Assembly (NCBI GenBank): GCA_014871385.1
Contig: CM026423.1
Coordinates: 22,591,792-22,655,791, forward strand
Direction: 5' to 3'
DNA length: 64,000 nucleotides
Source: Ceratodon purpureus
Taxonomy: Eukaryota > Streptophyta > Bryopsida > Pseudoditrichales > Ditrichaceae
Part shown: positions 22,916 through 33,360 of the stretch, in pieces
Layout: the number at the start of each line of letters is the position of its first letter
How positions within the stretch are numbered: the first letter of the stretch is position 1
The notes under the pieces: generated by a model
Databases searched by the model: none
Told to the model about the DNA's origin: nothing
The model's input: only the letters and a program-made list of their open reading frames with translations
Translations under genes and position numbers: made by a program

Positions 22916-23194
22916 GGAACAAGAATCAACCATTGAAGGAAATTAAGACATGACTGAAGTTTTCATAGTGACATAAATGAGAGAAGTTTCAATTCATGTC
23001 GAAACAAAATTACATTCAATAGCCTTTGCTAATGTTTTATGGACATTGACTAAGGTTAACATATAAGTATCTACGTATAAAATTTAGATATATATATATA
23101 TTATATTTTTTTGTGTTTTTTTAAAATTATTTTGGAGACATATATATTATGTTTTCTCTATATAACTTCTATATGTAATATGCTAATAGATGTA
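22916..23194. other. 3' flank of hAT transposase gene
   Basis: AT-rich sequence downstream of the minus-strand transposase. It probably contains its polyadenylation region. No other feature was found. Confidence 0.5.
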
Positions 23195-26100
23195 TTACTT
23201 TTTTTTATTTTTTTTGACGGTGCGCCGCTCTGGATTCCTTTGAGTACCGGGCATACCCAATGGTACTCTTACAACAATGTCTTCATCATCAGGTGCTTCT
23301 TCACGGCTATCTTCTGATGAGTAATATCCTTCTGAGGATTTCGACCCCTCGTCATCTCCATCTCCCCCCTGATTAGGCACATACTCCTCCACCGTGGAAT
23401 GAATGTTGCGCAATTTGTGGTCAATTGTACCATCCACCACTGTGGTCACAATTCTTTTGATCTTCCGTCTTTTGGTCTTATCGGTGATTCCGTCCACATT
23501 CATTACGGGTAATCTACGTTTACCCACAGCCACAGGTAAAGACGGGGTAGTTCCAACAGTATATCCTGAAAAAAAAGGGCGAACGTTTGTTGGACCTTTC
23601 CGTGACCGTATCACTCCATGACGCGTCGTAGAAGGTCCAGCTGGTAGACTTCGTCCAGAAGAAGTGAGTGGAATGCTTGTATTCGGTGTTGGAGTTAATG
23701 AACCATGCCCAGCAGAAGTGCTTGAACGGTGTGGGGGAGGTCGACCCAACCCTGCAAGTACTGCTCCGATTGAAGGTGTACTCTGGGGCAGGGGTGTTTG
23801 AAACAATCGGCCAATAGGAATTTCATCTTCTTGTCCATTTCTGACTATCTGTGATTGTTCATTTCTTGGAGGGCTTTCATCCAAACCTCCGGACCTGATT
23901 GTTTCCTCAACATTTACTGGCAGAGTGCCTTGGAGTTGTTCAACTTCTTCTCCTCCCTCAACGTCTTCTGGAATTGGAATTTGCTCTCCCATGTTGTTAC
24001 CCCCTCCTTCATTGTCATTGTTCGAAACGCTACGAACGGGGTGAATGTCATCATTATTGCCACCATCGTCGCTTTGATGCTGAGTCATTTCGACTTCAAA
24101 TTCATCGTCAATATCATCGTCTGCCCGATCGTATGCGACCTCGCCTCTAGTTTGTATTTCATTGACAACGTGGTGAGGCGAAGTAGCTGCCTCTTCATCA
24201 AATCCTGCCCAGTCAAAAACTCCATTCGGCTGGTTAACGGGTTCAGTGCGTGGCATGTCACCATCAGCATTGTCCACGGGTAACTCCTGATACTCATCAT
24301 CCATAGTAGCAGGAGTGTAATGAACTCCACCGTCATCACCATTGCCTTCATTATCTTCAAGTCCGTCGTGGAATCCTTCCTCTCCATCATCATCACATAC
24401 GTCTTCATCGTACATGGCTGGAACTTCTTCATCCGAGTCTTCGGAGAACGGTTGGTTCTCGTACCAAAGAACAGGATCCGCTCCACGTCGTTCTCGAAGG
24501 AGCTTACTGTTCGTGTAAATGTACACCAAGTCCTCTGCCTTCTTCACGGCCAATCGGTTGCGAACCTTACTGTGAACAAAGGAATACATGCTCCAATTTC
24601 GCTCACATGATGATGCCGAGCATGTTAACGAAAGGATGCGCTTTGCTATCAACGGTAACGCATCGCCCCCAACCCGCTGCCACCATTGATGAGGTAGCAT
24701 CTTAGTCTGTCGAATGTTTGGGGCCTCCAAAGGGCTGAATGGACCGGTGCGTTCCTCAAACTGTGTTAGCTCGAACAACACAGTATCGTGGTCCAGTTTA
24801 AGGCACTCACTCAAATGAATTAGCACTTGCAGGAGTGCACGCTTCGCAGCACTGTTAGTCAATAGCTCGTGGCTCTCCGGGAAAATGTAGGGATTCAAAA
24901 TGGCGCCTGCGTAATGGAGATCTGTCAACATCATCTTCCATCTCTTCGTAAAATGTTTCTCAAAGCGCCCTGCTATAGCGGGGTCTAGGAAAAAAGGATC
25001 ACCCCGTAGACGGAATACATGCTTCTTCAAATTATTCATGGCCAACCATGCCCTCCCCATTGCCGGTGTTTGTCCATCAAAGGTCTTCAAGGTCACAACA
25101 GCCGGCTTCATAACATGCACAAGATCCTCACAACGTAACCAAAATGTCTCATCGAGAATGGTACTCCGTACTTGACATGCTAAGGCGTGAGCTCGATACC
25201 CGTTTGACCGATTGAATAAAGTACCCACATATTCGTCCCATTTCGGACTGGCTACCACCTGGATTAGTGGCTCCCTCAGTTCAAGCAATTGAACAATCAT
25301 CAAGTATTGGCATCCAAATCTTGTCTCCGCTGGTAACAACAGAGACAACTTCGGGCTGAATTGGCGAAACAAAGCCATGGTGACATGACGGCGACGTATA
25401 AAATTCGGTATGCGTTTTGCCAAGACAATCAGCTCTTTGAAGGTTGCTTCCTTCTCCCAATCTTCTAGGAAGAGGTCCATGATGTGAGCTGCACAACCTT
25501 GCTTGTAAATGTGTGGATAAGCTTCTACCACATGGTCCATGGCTCCCAACATCGCACTAGCATTGTCGGAGCAAATCTGTACCACATTCTGCGGTCCAAT
25601 TTCTTTGATGTACTCTTTCAATTTCCCAGCTATGTATGCCTTTGATTTCTTGTACCCCGTTGTATCAATGGAACCCAGGAATATATCTCCTGCTGGACAC
25701 ACAAGCATGACATTCATCAACGGCCGATGAACAACGTCGTCCCATCCATCCGAGCAAATAGTTGCCCCGTACAAGCTAATACACTGCTTCGTTTTCTCCT
25801 CTATTTTCATCTTGAGAAGCTGCTTTGTTGGCTGGATGTGCTTGGTTCGCATTACGTTGTATGCTGGTGGACGGTAGACAAAACCTGCTTTCGATGTTGC
25901 CTCCACAGCTGCGATAAAAGATTGATGTCTAACCACATTGAAAGGCACATTCGCTTCGTAAAAAAAGGACGCCCATTTCTCATCCAATTCATTGCGCATT
26001 CCAATCTGATAGGCCTCGGGAAAACTTTGTTGCCGCATAGATCTTGGTGTACATGAATCGCCTCTGCTTACAGGCGGAGTTGACTGAGACGGTTGAACTT

Positions 26101-26479
26101 GAGAAATCCTCTCCTCTTCGACCTCCTCCGTTCTTTGAGGCACTTCTGTAGATTGCTCAGCAGGCATAGATTGGCTCGAACATGGTGCCAAGTGTGCCAA
26201 GTGTGCCTCGCCATCACCACCGTCAGTGCCGTATATCTCCGCATGTGTCATTCTTTTTGGTATTACATTACCACAATTGGCAAAGCGCCTAAATACGGCG
26301 GCAGGGGCCTTGGTACAATGACTCTTGCTTGAACCTTCACCCCATCCATAGTGCTTCATAGCTCTTTGTCGTTTATAACGAAAAGTGAAATTGCACCACA
26401 CACATTTAACATGGTCCTTATCAATGAACGTCCACCACGGAGCCCACTCAGCCGTCGACTGACGCTGTTGACCTGCCAT
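23195..26479 (-). CDS. hAT-family transposase, copy 2 (intact)
   Basis: An uninterrupted 1094-codon frame. The start is the ATG at 26479 (MAGQQRQ); a leader 3' splice site (CTTGCAG) lies 40-45 bp upstream on the minus strand. Order: BED-like finger (VKCVWCN, about residues 27-55), DUF659 core with SDGWDD and CSDNASAM carrying the expected acidic residues, CAAHIMDLF, hAT C-terminal dimerisation block with CERNWSMYSFVHSKVRNRL, then a long acidic and Ser/Thr-rich tail of more than 400 residues ending in lysines. It would act in the nucleus on the ends of its own element. The conserved core and lack of stops suggest recent activity. The tail is unusually long for this family and also occurs in copy 1. 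Confidence 0.9.
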   Translation of the reverse strand: MAGQQRQSTAEWAPWWTFIDKDHVKCVWCNFTFRYKRQRAMKHYGWGEGSSKSHCTKAPAAVFRRFANCGNVIPKRMTHAEIYGTDGGDGEAHLAHLAPCSSQSMPAEQSTEVPQRTEEVEEERISQVQPSQSTPPVSRGDSCTPRSMRQQSFPEAYQIGMRNELDEKWASFFYEANVPFNVVRHQSFIAAVEATSKAGFVYRPPAYNVMRTKHIQPTKQLLKMKIEEKTKQCISLYGATICSDGWDDVVHRPLMNVMLVCPAGDIFLGSIDTTGYKKSKAYIAGKLKEYIKEIGPQNVVQICSDNASAMLGAMDHVVEAYPHIYKQGCAAHIMDLFLEDWEKEATFKELIVLAKRIPNFIRRRHVTMALFRQFSPKLSLLLPAETRFGCQYLMIVQLLELREPLIQVVASPKWDEYVGTLFNRSNGYRAHALACQVRSTILDETFWLRCEDLVHVMKPAVVTLKTFDGQTPAMGRAWLAMNNLKKHVFRLRGDPFFLDPAIAGRFEKHFTKRWKMMLTDLHYAGAILNPYIFPESHELLTNSAAKRALLQVLIHLSECLKLDHDTVLFELTQFEERTGPFSPLEAPNIRQTKMLPHQWWQRVGGDALPLIAKRILSLTCSASSCERNWSMYSFVHSKVRNRLAVKKAEDLVYIYTNSKLLRERRGADPVLWYENQPFSEDSDEEVPAMYDEDVCDDDGEEGFHDGLEDNEGNGDDGGVHYTPATMDDEYQELPVDNADGDMPRTEPVNQPNGVFDWAGFDEEAATSPHHVVNEIQTRGEVAYDRADDDIDDEFEVEMTQHQSDDGGNNDDIHPVRSVSNNDNEGGGNNMGEQIPIPEDVEGGEEVEQLQGTLPVNVEETIRSGGLDESPPRNEQSQIVRNGQEDEIPIGRLFQTPLPQSTPSIGAVLAGLGRPPPHRSSTSAGHGSLTPTPNTSIPLTSSGRSLPAGPSTTRHGVIRSRKGPTNVRPFFSGYTVGTTPSLPVAVGKRRLPVMNVDGITDKTKRRKIKRIVTTVVDGTIDHKLRNIHSTVEEYVPNQGGDGDDEGSKSSEGYYSSEDSREEAPDDEDIVVRVPLGMPGTQRNPERRTVKKNKKK

Positions 26480-26676
26480 TCTCCGTGTCTCTAAAAAAGT
26501 ACAATGATCTCCTGTCTGCAAGTGTTAGTATGACACATGTGAGAAAAAAATGGTATGTGTAGACATCAACCAGAGGCCAATGTGATGCACATAGTCTCAA
26601 GCAAGGAGCCCACAAGGAGTTCCGGGACTAGAGGCCATGATTTCAAATGATATTAGGATTGGGCAAAGTTGGTGGC

Positions 26677-26683
26677 ATTTATA
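26677..26683 (-). promoter_or_regulatory. TATA box of hAT transposase copy 2
   Basis: TATAAAT on the minus strand, directly downstream (in gene orientation) of the G/C array at 26690-27085. Confidence 0.55.
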
Positions 26684-26689
26684 CTCGTG

Positions 26690-27085
26690 AGGGGGGGCGC
26701 GAGCTTCGCATGGGGGGGGGGGGGGGGGGGGGGGGGGGGGGCGCGAGCGTCTCCAGAGGGGGTGGCGTGAGCTTCTCAGGGGGGCGCGAGCTTCTCCAGG
26801 GGGGGGCGAGCTTCTCCAGGGGGGGGGCGTGAGCTTCTCCAAGGGGGGGGGCGCAACCTACTGCAAGGGAGGGCGCGAGCTTCTCCAAGGGGGGGGCGCA
26901 ACGTACTGCAAGGGGGGGCGCGAGCTTCTCTAGGGGGGGGGGCGCAACCTCCTGCAAGGGGGGGCGCGAGCTTCTCAGAGGGGGTGCGCGAGCTTCTGGA
27001 AAGGGAGGGGGCGCGAGCTTCCAGAGGGGGGGGCGCGAGCTTCTAGAGGGGGGGGGGCGCGAGCTTCTGTAAGGGGGGGAGGCAC
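26690..27085. repeat. G-rich array upstream of hAT transposase promoter
   Basis: About 17 units of roughly 22 bp, GGGGGGGCGCGAGCTTCTCC-like, with a run of 30 G at 26712-26741. In transposase orientation the core reads CTCGCGCCCCCC. It ends a few bases before the TATA box. The spacer (CTTCTCCA or CTTCTGTAA) differs from those of the other arrays. Confidence 0.85.
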
Positions 27086-27297
27086 CCTTGTACGAGGGGC
27101 AGTCCCGGTGAATGGGCCATACAGTTTTTAAATTTTTTTTTAAAAACATTCTTTCGTTCCATTACAAAACCAACAATAGCATTTCATGTTCCACCGAGGC
27201 ACGTATACTCCGAAAAAATGATTTATTAAAATATTAGAAATGTGCAAACAAGGCCACATAGGCAATCAAAATGTTCCAAACGTAAATCACTATAGAA

Positions 27298-28886
27298 CTA
27301 CAATGTGTATCTAAAACAACCATTGGGAGCTTGGAAGTTGTAAGGGGGGCTCATCAAATCATTCACAACTTTTGCAAGTGAAAGCCTCTTTGTAGGATCT
27401 TCGTTAAGCAAGCCATCCAACTTTGATGAGAATACAATCTTTGAGATTGAATCCTTGAAGAGTTCTGGGCAATCTTCTTCTCTCCATATTGTCTTTGCCA
27501 AATGGCCTACCGAAAATGCATCAGATAGCGTCGTACATGGATGCATCCTCTTCATGCGCTCCAAATTCCGTTCCTTATGATCTTTGTTGCCATATAAAAA
27601 GAACAACTCCGGTGCAACTCCTACCCTCCTCTCCTTTACTCGTACAAGATCATCGGGGTCCCTCACACCATAAGGAGAGGCCTTCTTCTCAATGACTCTG
27701 CTTGCCATACCCCAATCGCACACACCAATATATACTTTATCCTTGTCATGAGGTGGAAAGTGGAGTAGAATGTTGGATGGCGTTAAGTCGTTGTGGAGGA
27801 TTTCAGCTTTATGGACTATGTCCATAACGTAGATGAGACTCCATGCCAACATTCCCCGGTTCTTCCAATAGGCAACAATTCTTTGGCACTCTTCCATGGG
27901 CATTTCCCTCGACTTCAAAATTTCTTTGTAATCTGTTGCCTCGGTTGCCTTCTCATTTAATTTGAGGAAGTTGCGGAGGCAATCTCCATTCCACCACAGG
28001 GTATAAGCTTCCATGGTCTTAGACTCTTAGAGTGAATGGCCCAAAATTTTATCACACCCGGATGCTCTACGGGGTTAACCGTGGCCTCAATTGCCCGTTG
28101 CTCTCGCTGCTGCACTTCAGTTTTAGCCTTGGAAAGTTTTCCCGCAAATTCTATGTGAATTGGAATTTTCTTCATATTGGCTATTCGCACTTTTCGCACT
28201 TTGTCATACCCCCCCTCGGCATTGAAGCCAGATAATGGCACAACTTTGGCCGTAACCGGAATCCATATCAATGCACCATACATGTGTGCTTCCAATGCTG
28301 AGTTCAACGCTTGCTCATTCCAAGGCATAATCTTTGTTTTCCCCTTAGAACATCTCTGACATGCCTCCTGAACCGCTGTCAGTTTTTGAATAAACACTTT
28401 GTCTTGGTTGCTCCATTCTTCGCCTTGTGGTTTCTTCACATGTGATTCAAACACATGAATGACATTTGTCGTAGCACTACTCACTTGTTGTGTCAACCAC
28501 TTCGGGCTGTGAAAATACTTCGTCATGCAATCCATGTACATCTCTGATCCTTCCAATGCGCTCCAAAATTCCCTTTCCAAATCACGTTGGAGGTTGTAGA
28601 TACCATTCTCTCCTTGATCAAGGTACATTGCCTTCAACGCGCGTATGGTACGGGCCCTGTAGTACTCGACGGTCACCTTCCTGATGAAATGCGTATACTC
28701 CAATGGTGGATAACCGTCATCCTTCTCGTGCGCCGCAATACTCTTCTTCTTTTTCCCCTTCGAGCTAGATGAAGGAGTAGAACCAGTAGAACCATGAGGT
28801 CTTAGACAACTCATAGGGTCCACCGCATCTGGAGCATCCAAGTCCTCATAGATAGGCCGCTTGCCGGAGCCTTGTCTAGAAGACAT
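27298..28886 (-). pseudogene. kinase-like protein, copy 2, with 8-bp frameshift
   Basis: The start is the ATG at 28886 (MSSRQGSGK), 10-15 bases after a TTTTTCAG leader splice site. The first block ends soon after NPVEHPGVIKFW; the second continues from EAYTLWWNG to the stop. An 8-bp near-duplication at 28017-28032 causes the shift; without it the frame is about 526 codons. Kinase features: AGK lysine (HIEFAGK), catalytic loop HNDLTPSNILL (about 27783-27805), metal-binding CDWG in place of DFG (about 27707), and an APE-like VAPEL. These fit a protein kinase fold with unusual HND and DWG motifs. The Lys/Ser-rich N-terminus is not recognised. It is the partner of the RING gene at 30476, transcribed divergently. 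Confidence 0.8.
28017..28032. other. probable hAT excision footprint
   Basis: TCTTAGAC directly followed by TCTTAGAG. The two octamers differ only at the last base of the first copy, C against G, which are complementary. An 8-bp duplication with a complementary change at the junction is what hAT excision typically leaves. Removing 8 bp joins the two kinase frames at the residues found in copy 1 (KT.EPYSLWWNG). Confidence 0.7.
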
Positions 28887-28914
28887 CGCAAAGTAAATCC
28901 CTGAAAAAAAAATC

Positions 28915-29195
28915 AACAACTTTCCCCCCCCGCCCCAATGAAGACTTCCCACATAAGCAGTTCCAAGCAAGGCGTGTTTTCACACGTCAGGACAAGGAGC
29001 CGCAGTGGGAAGGAGTGGGGGGGGCGAGAGCTTCTCCCCACCTTATATAGTCCCCCACGGACCCGCTCGCGCCCCCCCCTGAACCCGCTCGCGCCCATTG
29101 TACCCGTTCGCGCCCCTGAACCCTCTCGCGCCCCTACCCGTCCGCGCCCCCTTGACCTGTTCGCGCCCCTTCGGACACGCTCGCGCCCCCCCTCC
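28915..29195. repeat. C-rich array upstream of kinase-like gene 2, with TATA box
   Basis: About seven units of CCCGCTCGCGCCCCC-like sequence lie at 29060-29190. On the minus strand a TATATAA box at 29043-29049 follows the array in the gene direction. A G7-C9 purine/pyrimidine patch is at 28922-28932. The array core is the complement of the GGGGGCGCGAG core at 22640-27085. Confidence 0.75.
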
Positions 29196-30035
29196 CACAT
29201 TTTCTTTTGGTTTTTTTTTTCTTTTTTTCTTTTTTTCTTCTGAAAATAGTCGAATCTCTGCACTACTTTCTAAGAGAAAAAAAATAAAATAAATACTTAA
29301 AAAAACAAATTAAAAAATAGAAACTCTGGGGATTTTATACATGCACAACCTCTCATTCAGCTCTCTTCCACTCAATGCTATTGATTTCATTTTATTCCGT
29401 TTACCTCCCAAACCAATTGCATCAAGCCCCTTCCTAACGGTTCTTTTTTTTTTTAATTATATGTTAGAGCATTGTAGGATCCGTATGTACAATGCATTAT
29501 ATTTTTTATTTTTTTAAACTCTGATCCAACTCTCTTCCACACCATGCTATTCTTTTAATTTTATTCCGTTTACCTCTTCCTCTCCATGATATTGATTTTA
29601 TTTTATTCCCTTCGTCTCTTCCAATGTTTTATCTTTTTTAGTTTTCCACATCACTTCTAATATTAATGCACTAATTTTTTTGTAGTCAACATTATATTAT
29701 TCACGGTGCATTAGATCAGTATTCCGTTATGGCATAACTCAGTTTGTAATCATCATGGGATTTATTCATCTTGATAACTTCTTTCATCCCATGTTATTCA
29801 TCCCTTTTTATCCCGAGTCTCTTATTATAGTCATGATTGTTTTTCTATAATTTGATATCTCATCCCCAAATTATTCAAATCAGTATTCCTTATTTTAATA
29901 TCTCTTTGTAATTTTTTATTTTTTATTTTAATTTTGAGAGAAATGGTGAAAAAAGCAATTGCATTTCTTTGTATTATTGTCTTCCAACCTTCTTCAATGC
30001 TACTCCTAAGTAAAATCAGAGAATTTTTCATGGTG
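29196..30035. other. AT-rich spacer between divergent promoters
   Basis: T-rich sequence with repeated TTTTATTCCGTTTACCTC-type fragments (about 29390, 29565 and 29605), so partly a degenerate repeat. No gene was found. It separates the kinase-like gene (minus) from the RING gene (plus). Confidence 0.6.
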
Positions 30036-30039
30036 AGGA

Positions 30040-30140
30040 CCCTCTGGCGCCCACCCCTGGACCCGCTCGCGCCCCCCCCCGATACCCGCTCGCGCACCTC
30101 CCCCTGAACCCGCTCGCGCCCCCCTCCCCCGACTATATAA
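30040..30140 (+). repeat. C-rich array and TATA box of RING gene 2
   Basis: Three CCCGCTCGCGCCCCC units (about 30062-30125) are followed by TATATAA at 30134-30140. This repeats the array-then-TATA layout of the other two genes of the element. Confidence 0.7.
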
Positions 30141-30190
30141 GTGAAGGGGGCGCCCTCCCCCCCCCCCACTTTTTAAGCTCCACCTTGGCA

Positions 30191-30420
30191 CTCAGGCCTT
30201 GAACTACCTCGCGGTGGCTTATTGCTGAGTACTTGGGTGGGGTCTACAGCATTTTCAGAACGCCACGTACCCCGTTCAACCGTATTTTGTACGCTCATCC
30301 GGGAATTTGGGCCCTAAACTACCTCACGGTGGCTTATTGCTGAATACTTGGGTGGGCCACAAAGTATAGTTAGAATACCATAATCAACCACGTACGAAAT
30401 TTGTAAAATCATTTGGGGGA
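30191..30420 (+). repeat. tandem duplication in RING gene 2 leader
   Basis: Two copies of about 115 bp, each with AACTACCTCRCGGTGGCTTA followed by TTGCTGARTACTTGGGTGG, start near 30191 and 30305. Their downstream halves have diverged. They lie between the TATA box and the ATG at 30476, so they are transcribed leader sequence. Confidence 0.75.
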
Positions 30421-30475
30421 AGTTTTGAGGAGTTGGTGTGTTTTTTAACACACAAAACTTCACCAGTAGACCACG

Positions 30476-32858
30476 ATGGAGGGAAACCCAGCTCCGGCAG
30501 CGGAACCGCCATTCACCAAGGCGGAAAAGAAAAAAATCAGGGATCGTGAAAGGAAGCGTGGTGGTAAGAAGATGAAGAAGCGGCTTCATGTGTTGAACAA
30601 CCCGACAAAGTTGGCATTTAGAGGTTGGCAAGATGAGCCGGAACCGTGGAAATATTCCACATGCGAGGAATTCATTGAGTGGTGCCACATCACAAAAATA
30701 TTTCCACACGATCGGCACAGAAAACACAGGATCTCAGACAAGGCTAACCTCTATTATTGCTTGAATGCGGAGTTTGTTGAACGTTCTATACAAGTTTACC
30801 AGCATCTATACAAGCAATCTTGTGTCGAACGCAATGAAGTACCATTGTTCATTTGCAGAATGGTGTATGCTGAGGTGGTGCTTCACAAAGTGGTGGATTG
30901 GTCCACCATCAAATCCACGGCGAGTGTTAGGGCGCCGACAGAGCGTGACATTCCCAAACAAAGGAAATACGCAGATGGTGGCCTGGGAAAAAAAAATGAA
31001 GGTAAAAACACAAGTGCGGGAGCCTGATACAGCAGAGTCTGAACCAGATTCTGATTCCGATGGTCGTCGTGGAGAAAGAGTGCCACGTAGAATTGCAGCA
31101 CCAGCAAATATGGCTGTAGAGCCTCCAATGAACCATCCAGCGGACGTCATAGAACCTCACGACGATGCGAACACCATCTTCGTGGAAAACGATCCAAATA
31201 CGGCAGCTAATTTGGAGGTGGTCGGAACTGAACCTACGATGGTTCTTGGCATGCCGGTTGTAGTTAGAAATGACCAGTCTAACCAAACCGAGGAGGTCGG
31301 GGAGTTACAATTACAGGTTATAGAAAAGGATGGCTTCATTGCAGAGTTACAAGAGACCATCCGAAAACTACGATTGGAATCAGCAGCAAAAGATGCAGTA
31401 ATATCAGATTTGCGCAATCAATTGCAAGAACGAGAAAGACCTCAGTCTTCTCAAGCCAATGATATACCTGTAGTTCAGGATCCAATGTTGGTGGATGAAT
31501 CTTACATCAACAACACAGTTGATGTTGCGACGGCCGGTGTGTTGGAGAATATTTCCACACCAGCAAAACGACGACGAGTTGGAGTGATATTGCCTCCACA
31601 AGCCCCATACCCGCGACCCTATGTGGACATCGATGGACCATTAAGTCAAGATTCCTTGTCATTTCCACCCAATGCTCTAACGGGAGAAGTGGAGACATTG
31701 ATGAGAGCCAATAATGATTTGCGGCTCCTTGTTTCTAAGTTTGCTAAAGCATACTACGAGTGGAAAGTGGCAACCATTCTCAGCGTTGATCGCGGTCGCC
31801 AAATTGCATTAGAGTTCAAGAAGATCGACGAATCGTACTTGCAACACAACAGACGAAGGAATTTTGGCCTCACTTCATGGACTAACGCAGATGATATGTA
31901 TCCAGATAACATGCCAAAGCAAGAATCGAATCCTGAACTCATAGATTGGGCCCAGTTGAATTTCGATGTGAAGAACGCAACTTCGTGCCATGATCTTCAG
32001 ATGAAGGAAGGAGTTAATAGCAGAAAGCTTTGGCCAAATCCTCAACCGTGGGTGATGGATGGTTCAAAAGAATGTAGTGTGTGTATAAATACATTTGGTC
32101 CTGAGGGTGGATGGGCAGTTGGATCATGTCCCCACATGTTCCATCCAATGTGTTTAATTAACATTTTTTTGGTTAGGAGATTTTGCCCAGTGTGCAAATC
32201 CCCGTTCCATGAACGCTTGTACGAGGTTTCTGGACTCACTCCATACATGCCACCAAGCCATGAGAGAAATCCCGAAAACACACCAGGTGAACAGTACCGC
32301 AACATGTGGGGGGAAGATTTGATTTGGAGTTGGCGGGCCCAGACTCACTCGGTCTTCAAGAGCAATGTAAGTGACGAGTTGGGGTGGGAGGATGACCCCA
32401 ATCAGATTGTGAGGGTGGCAAAGAAGATAATTGGATCAAAGAAGGAGGACGAAGGGAAACGAAATTTCTTCTATCAGACTTTGAATGGATACTGGGATAC
32501 GAAGAATAGGAAGTTCCAACTTGGTAATCACCCAAAAGGCCTCATATGGAACAAGGACGGGGAATTGGTTACAGACCTCGAAGGTCAATTCATGTCTTTG
32601 ACCGCCCGAGATGCAGTTCAAATGTCTCTTTCGGAGTGGAAGTTAATTTTCAAACATGAGGCTGTTGACTTTCTTCTGGAGGAACACTCTCCACAGACAT
32701 TGCGTACATTGAGAGAATTGAGGAACTCGCAAATTCTGCGTTCTCTCAGTGAAAGTGATGGCCCATTCCGGCGGACACGGACGAGAGCCAGGCGCAGCTT
32801 GACGCTGGACGATGGAGCGGGACCAAGTGGCACAGCGGGAGTAGATGCAGATGAATAG
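30476..32858 (+). pseudogene. coiled-coil RING-H2 protein, copy 2, with +1 frameshift
   Basis: The frame opens at ATG 30476 with a Lys/Arg-rich start and continues through EPWKYSTCEEF and VDWSTIK. At a run of nine A (30988-30996) it passes into a second frame, open to 32858. One A fewer would join the two into about 793 codons. The second part has a coiled coil (about 31300-31440), a Pro-rich linker, then a RING-H2 finger: CSVC at 32073, CPHMFHPMC, CPVC near 32185. The block after the finger is shared with copy 1 (RLYEVSGLTPYMP). It would act as a ubiquitin ligase-like protein; the substrate is unknown. It forms a divergent pair with kinase-like gene 2. The frameshift may be a mutation, a sequencing error in the run, or slippage. 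Confidence 0.8.
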
Positions 32859-33109
32859 GAATAGTTACAACTTAGTACTAAGTGACTAGTTTTCATATAC
32901 TACAGTTTTTGTAATGTTTTGGTTTGAATTGGAAATGAAATGCTTTTACTTTCATAAATGTATACAACATTGCAAAGTCCATGTATTTTGGGTCACGAGT
33001 ATCTGAATTTACACATTTGTCATTGCGCTTAGCCCCAATATATTATTCTGATGAAAATGTTAGGTTTTTTTGCATTGTCAAAAATTTACTATCTACAAAA
33101 TGGGCCGCA

Positions 33110-33196
33110 CGAAAAACCCGCTCGCGCCCCCCCTGAACCCGCTCGCGCCCATTCCCCCTGAACCCGCTCGCGCCCCCCCCCCTTGAACCCGCTCGC

Positions 33197-33229
<33 letters not shown>

Positions 33230-33307
33230 CCCGCTCGCGCCCCCCCTGAACCCGCTCGCGCCCCCCCTTTGAACCCGCTCGCGCCCCCCCCCCCCTTCAA
33301 CCCGCTC

Positions 33308-33340
<33 letters not shown>

Positions 33341-33360
33341 ACCCGCTCTCGCCCCCCTAC
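33110..33360. repeat. C-rich array, right subterminal
   Basis: About nine units of GAACCCGCTCGCGCCCCCCC with C runs of 28 (33198-33225) and 27 (33311-33337). The orientation is opposite to the left subterminal array, so the two flank the element as inverted arrays. Confidence 0.85.

Noticed and set aside
22425..22933. Long Pro/Ala/Arg-rich frames across the G-rich and C-rich arrays
   Set aside because: They are translations of repeat units with homopolymer runs; they have no start context and change frame with run length.
30984..31000. Canonical -1 slippery site A AAA AAA in RING gene 2
   Set aside because: The frame change needed is +1 (or -2), so a -1 event would not produce the downstream protein.
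22640..33360. Arrays as possible CRISPR-like repeats
   Set aside because: Spacers within an array are near-identical and units are about 22 bp with variable G runs, in a eukaryotic context. They are minisatellites.
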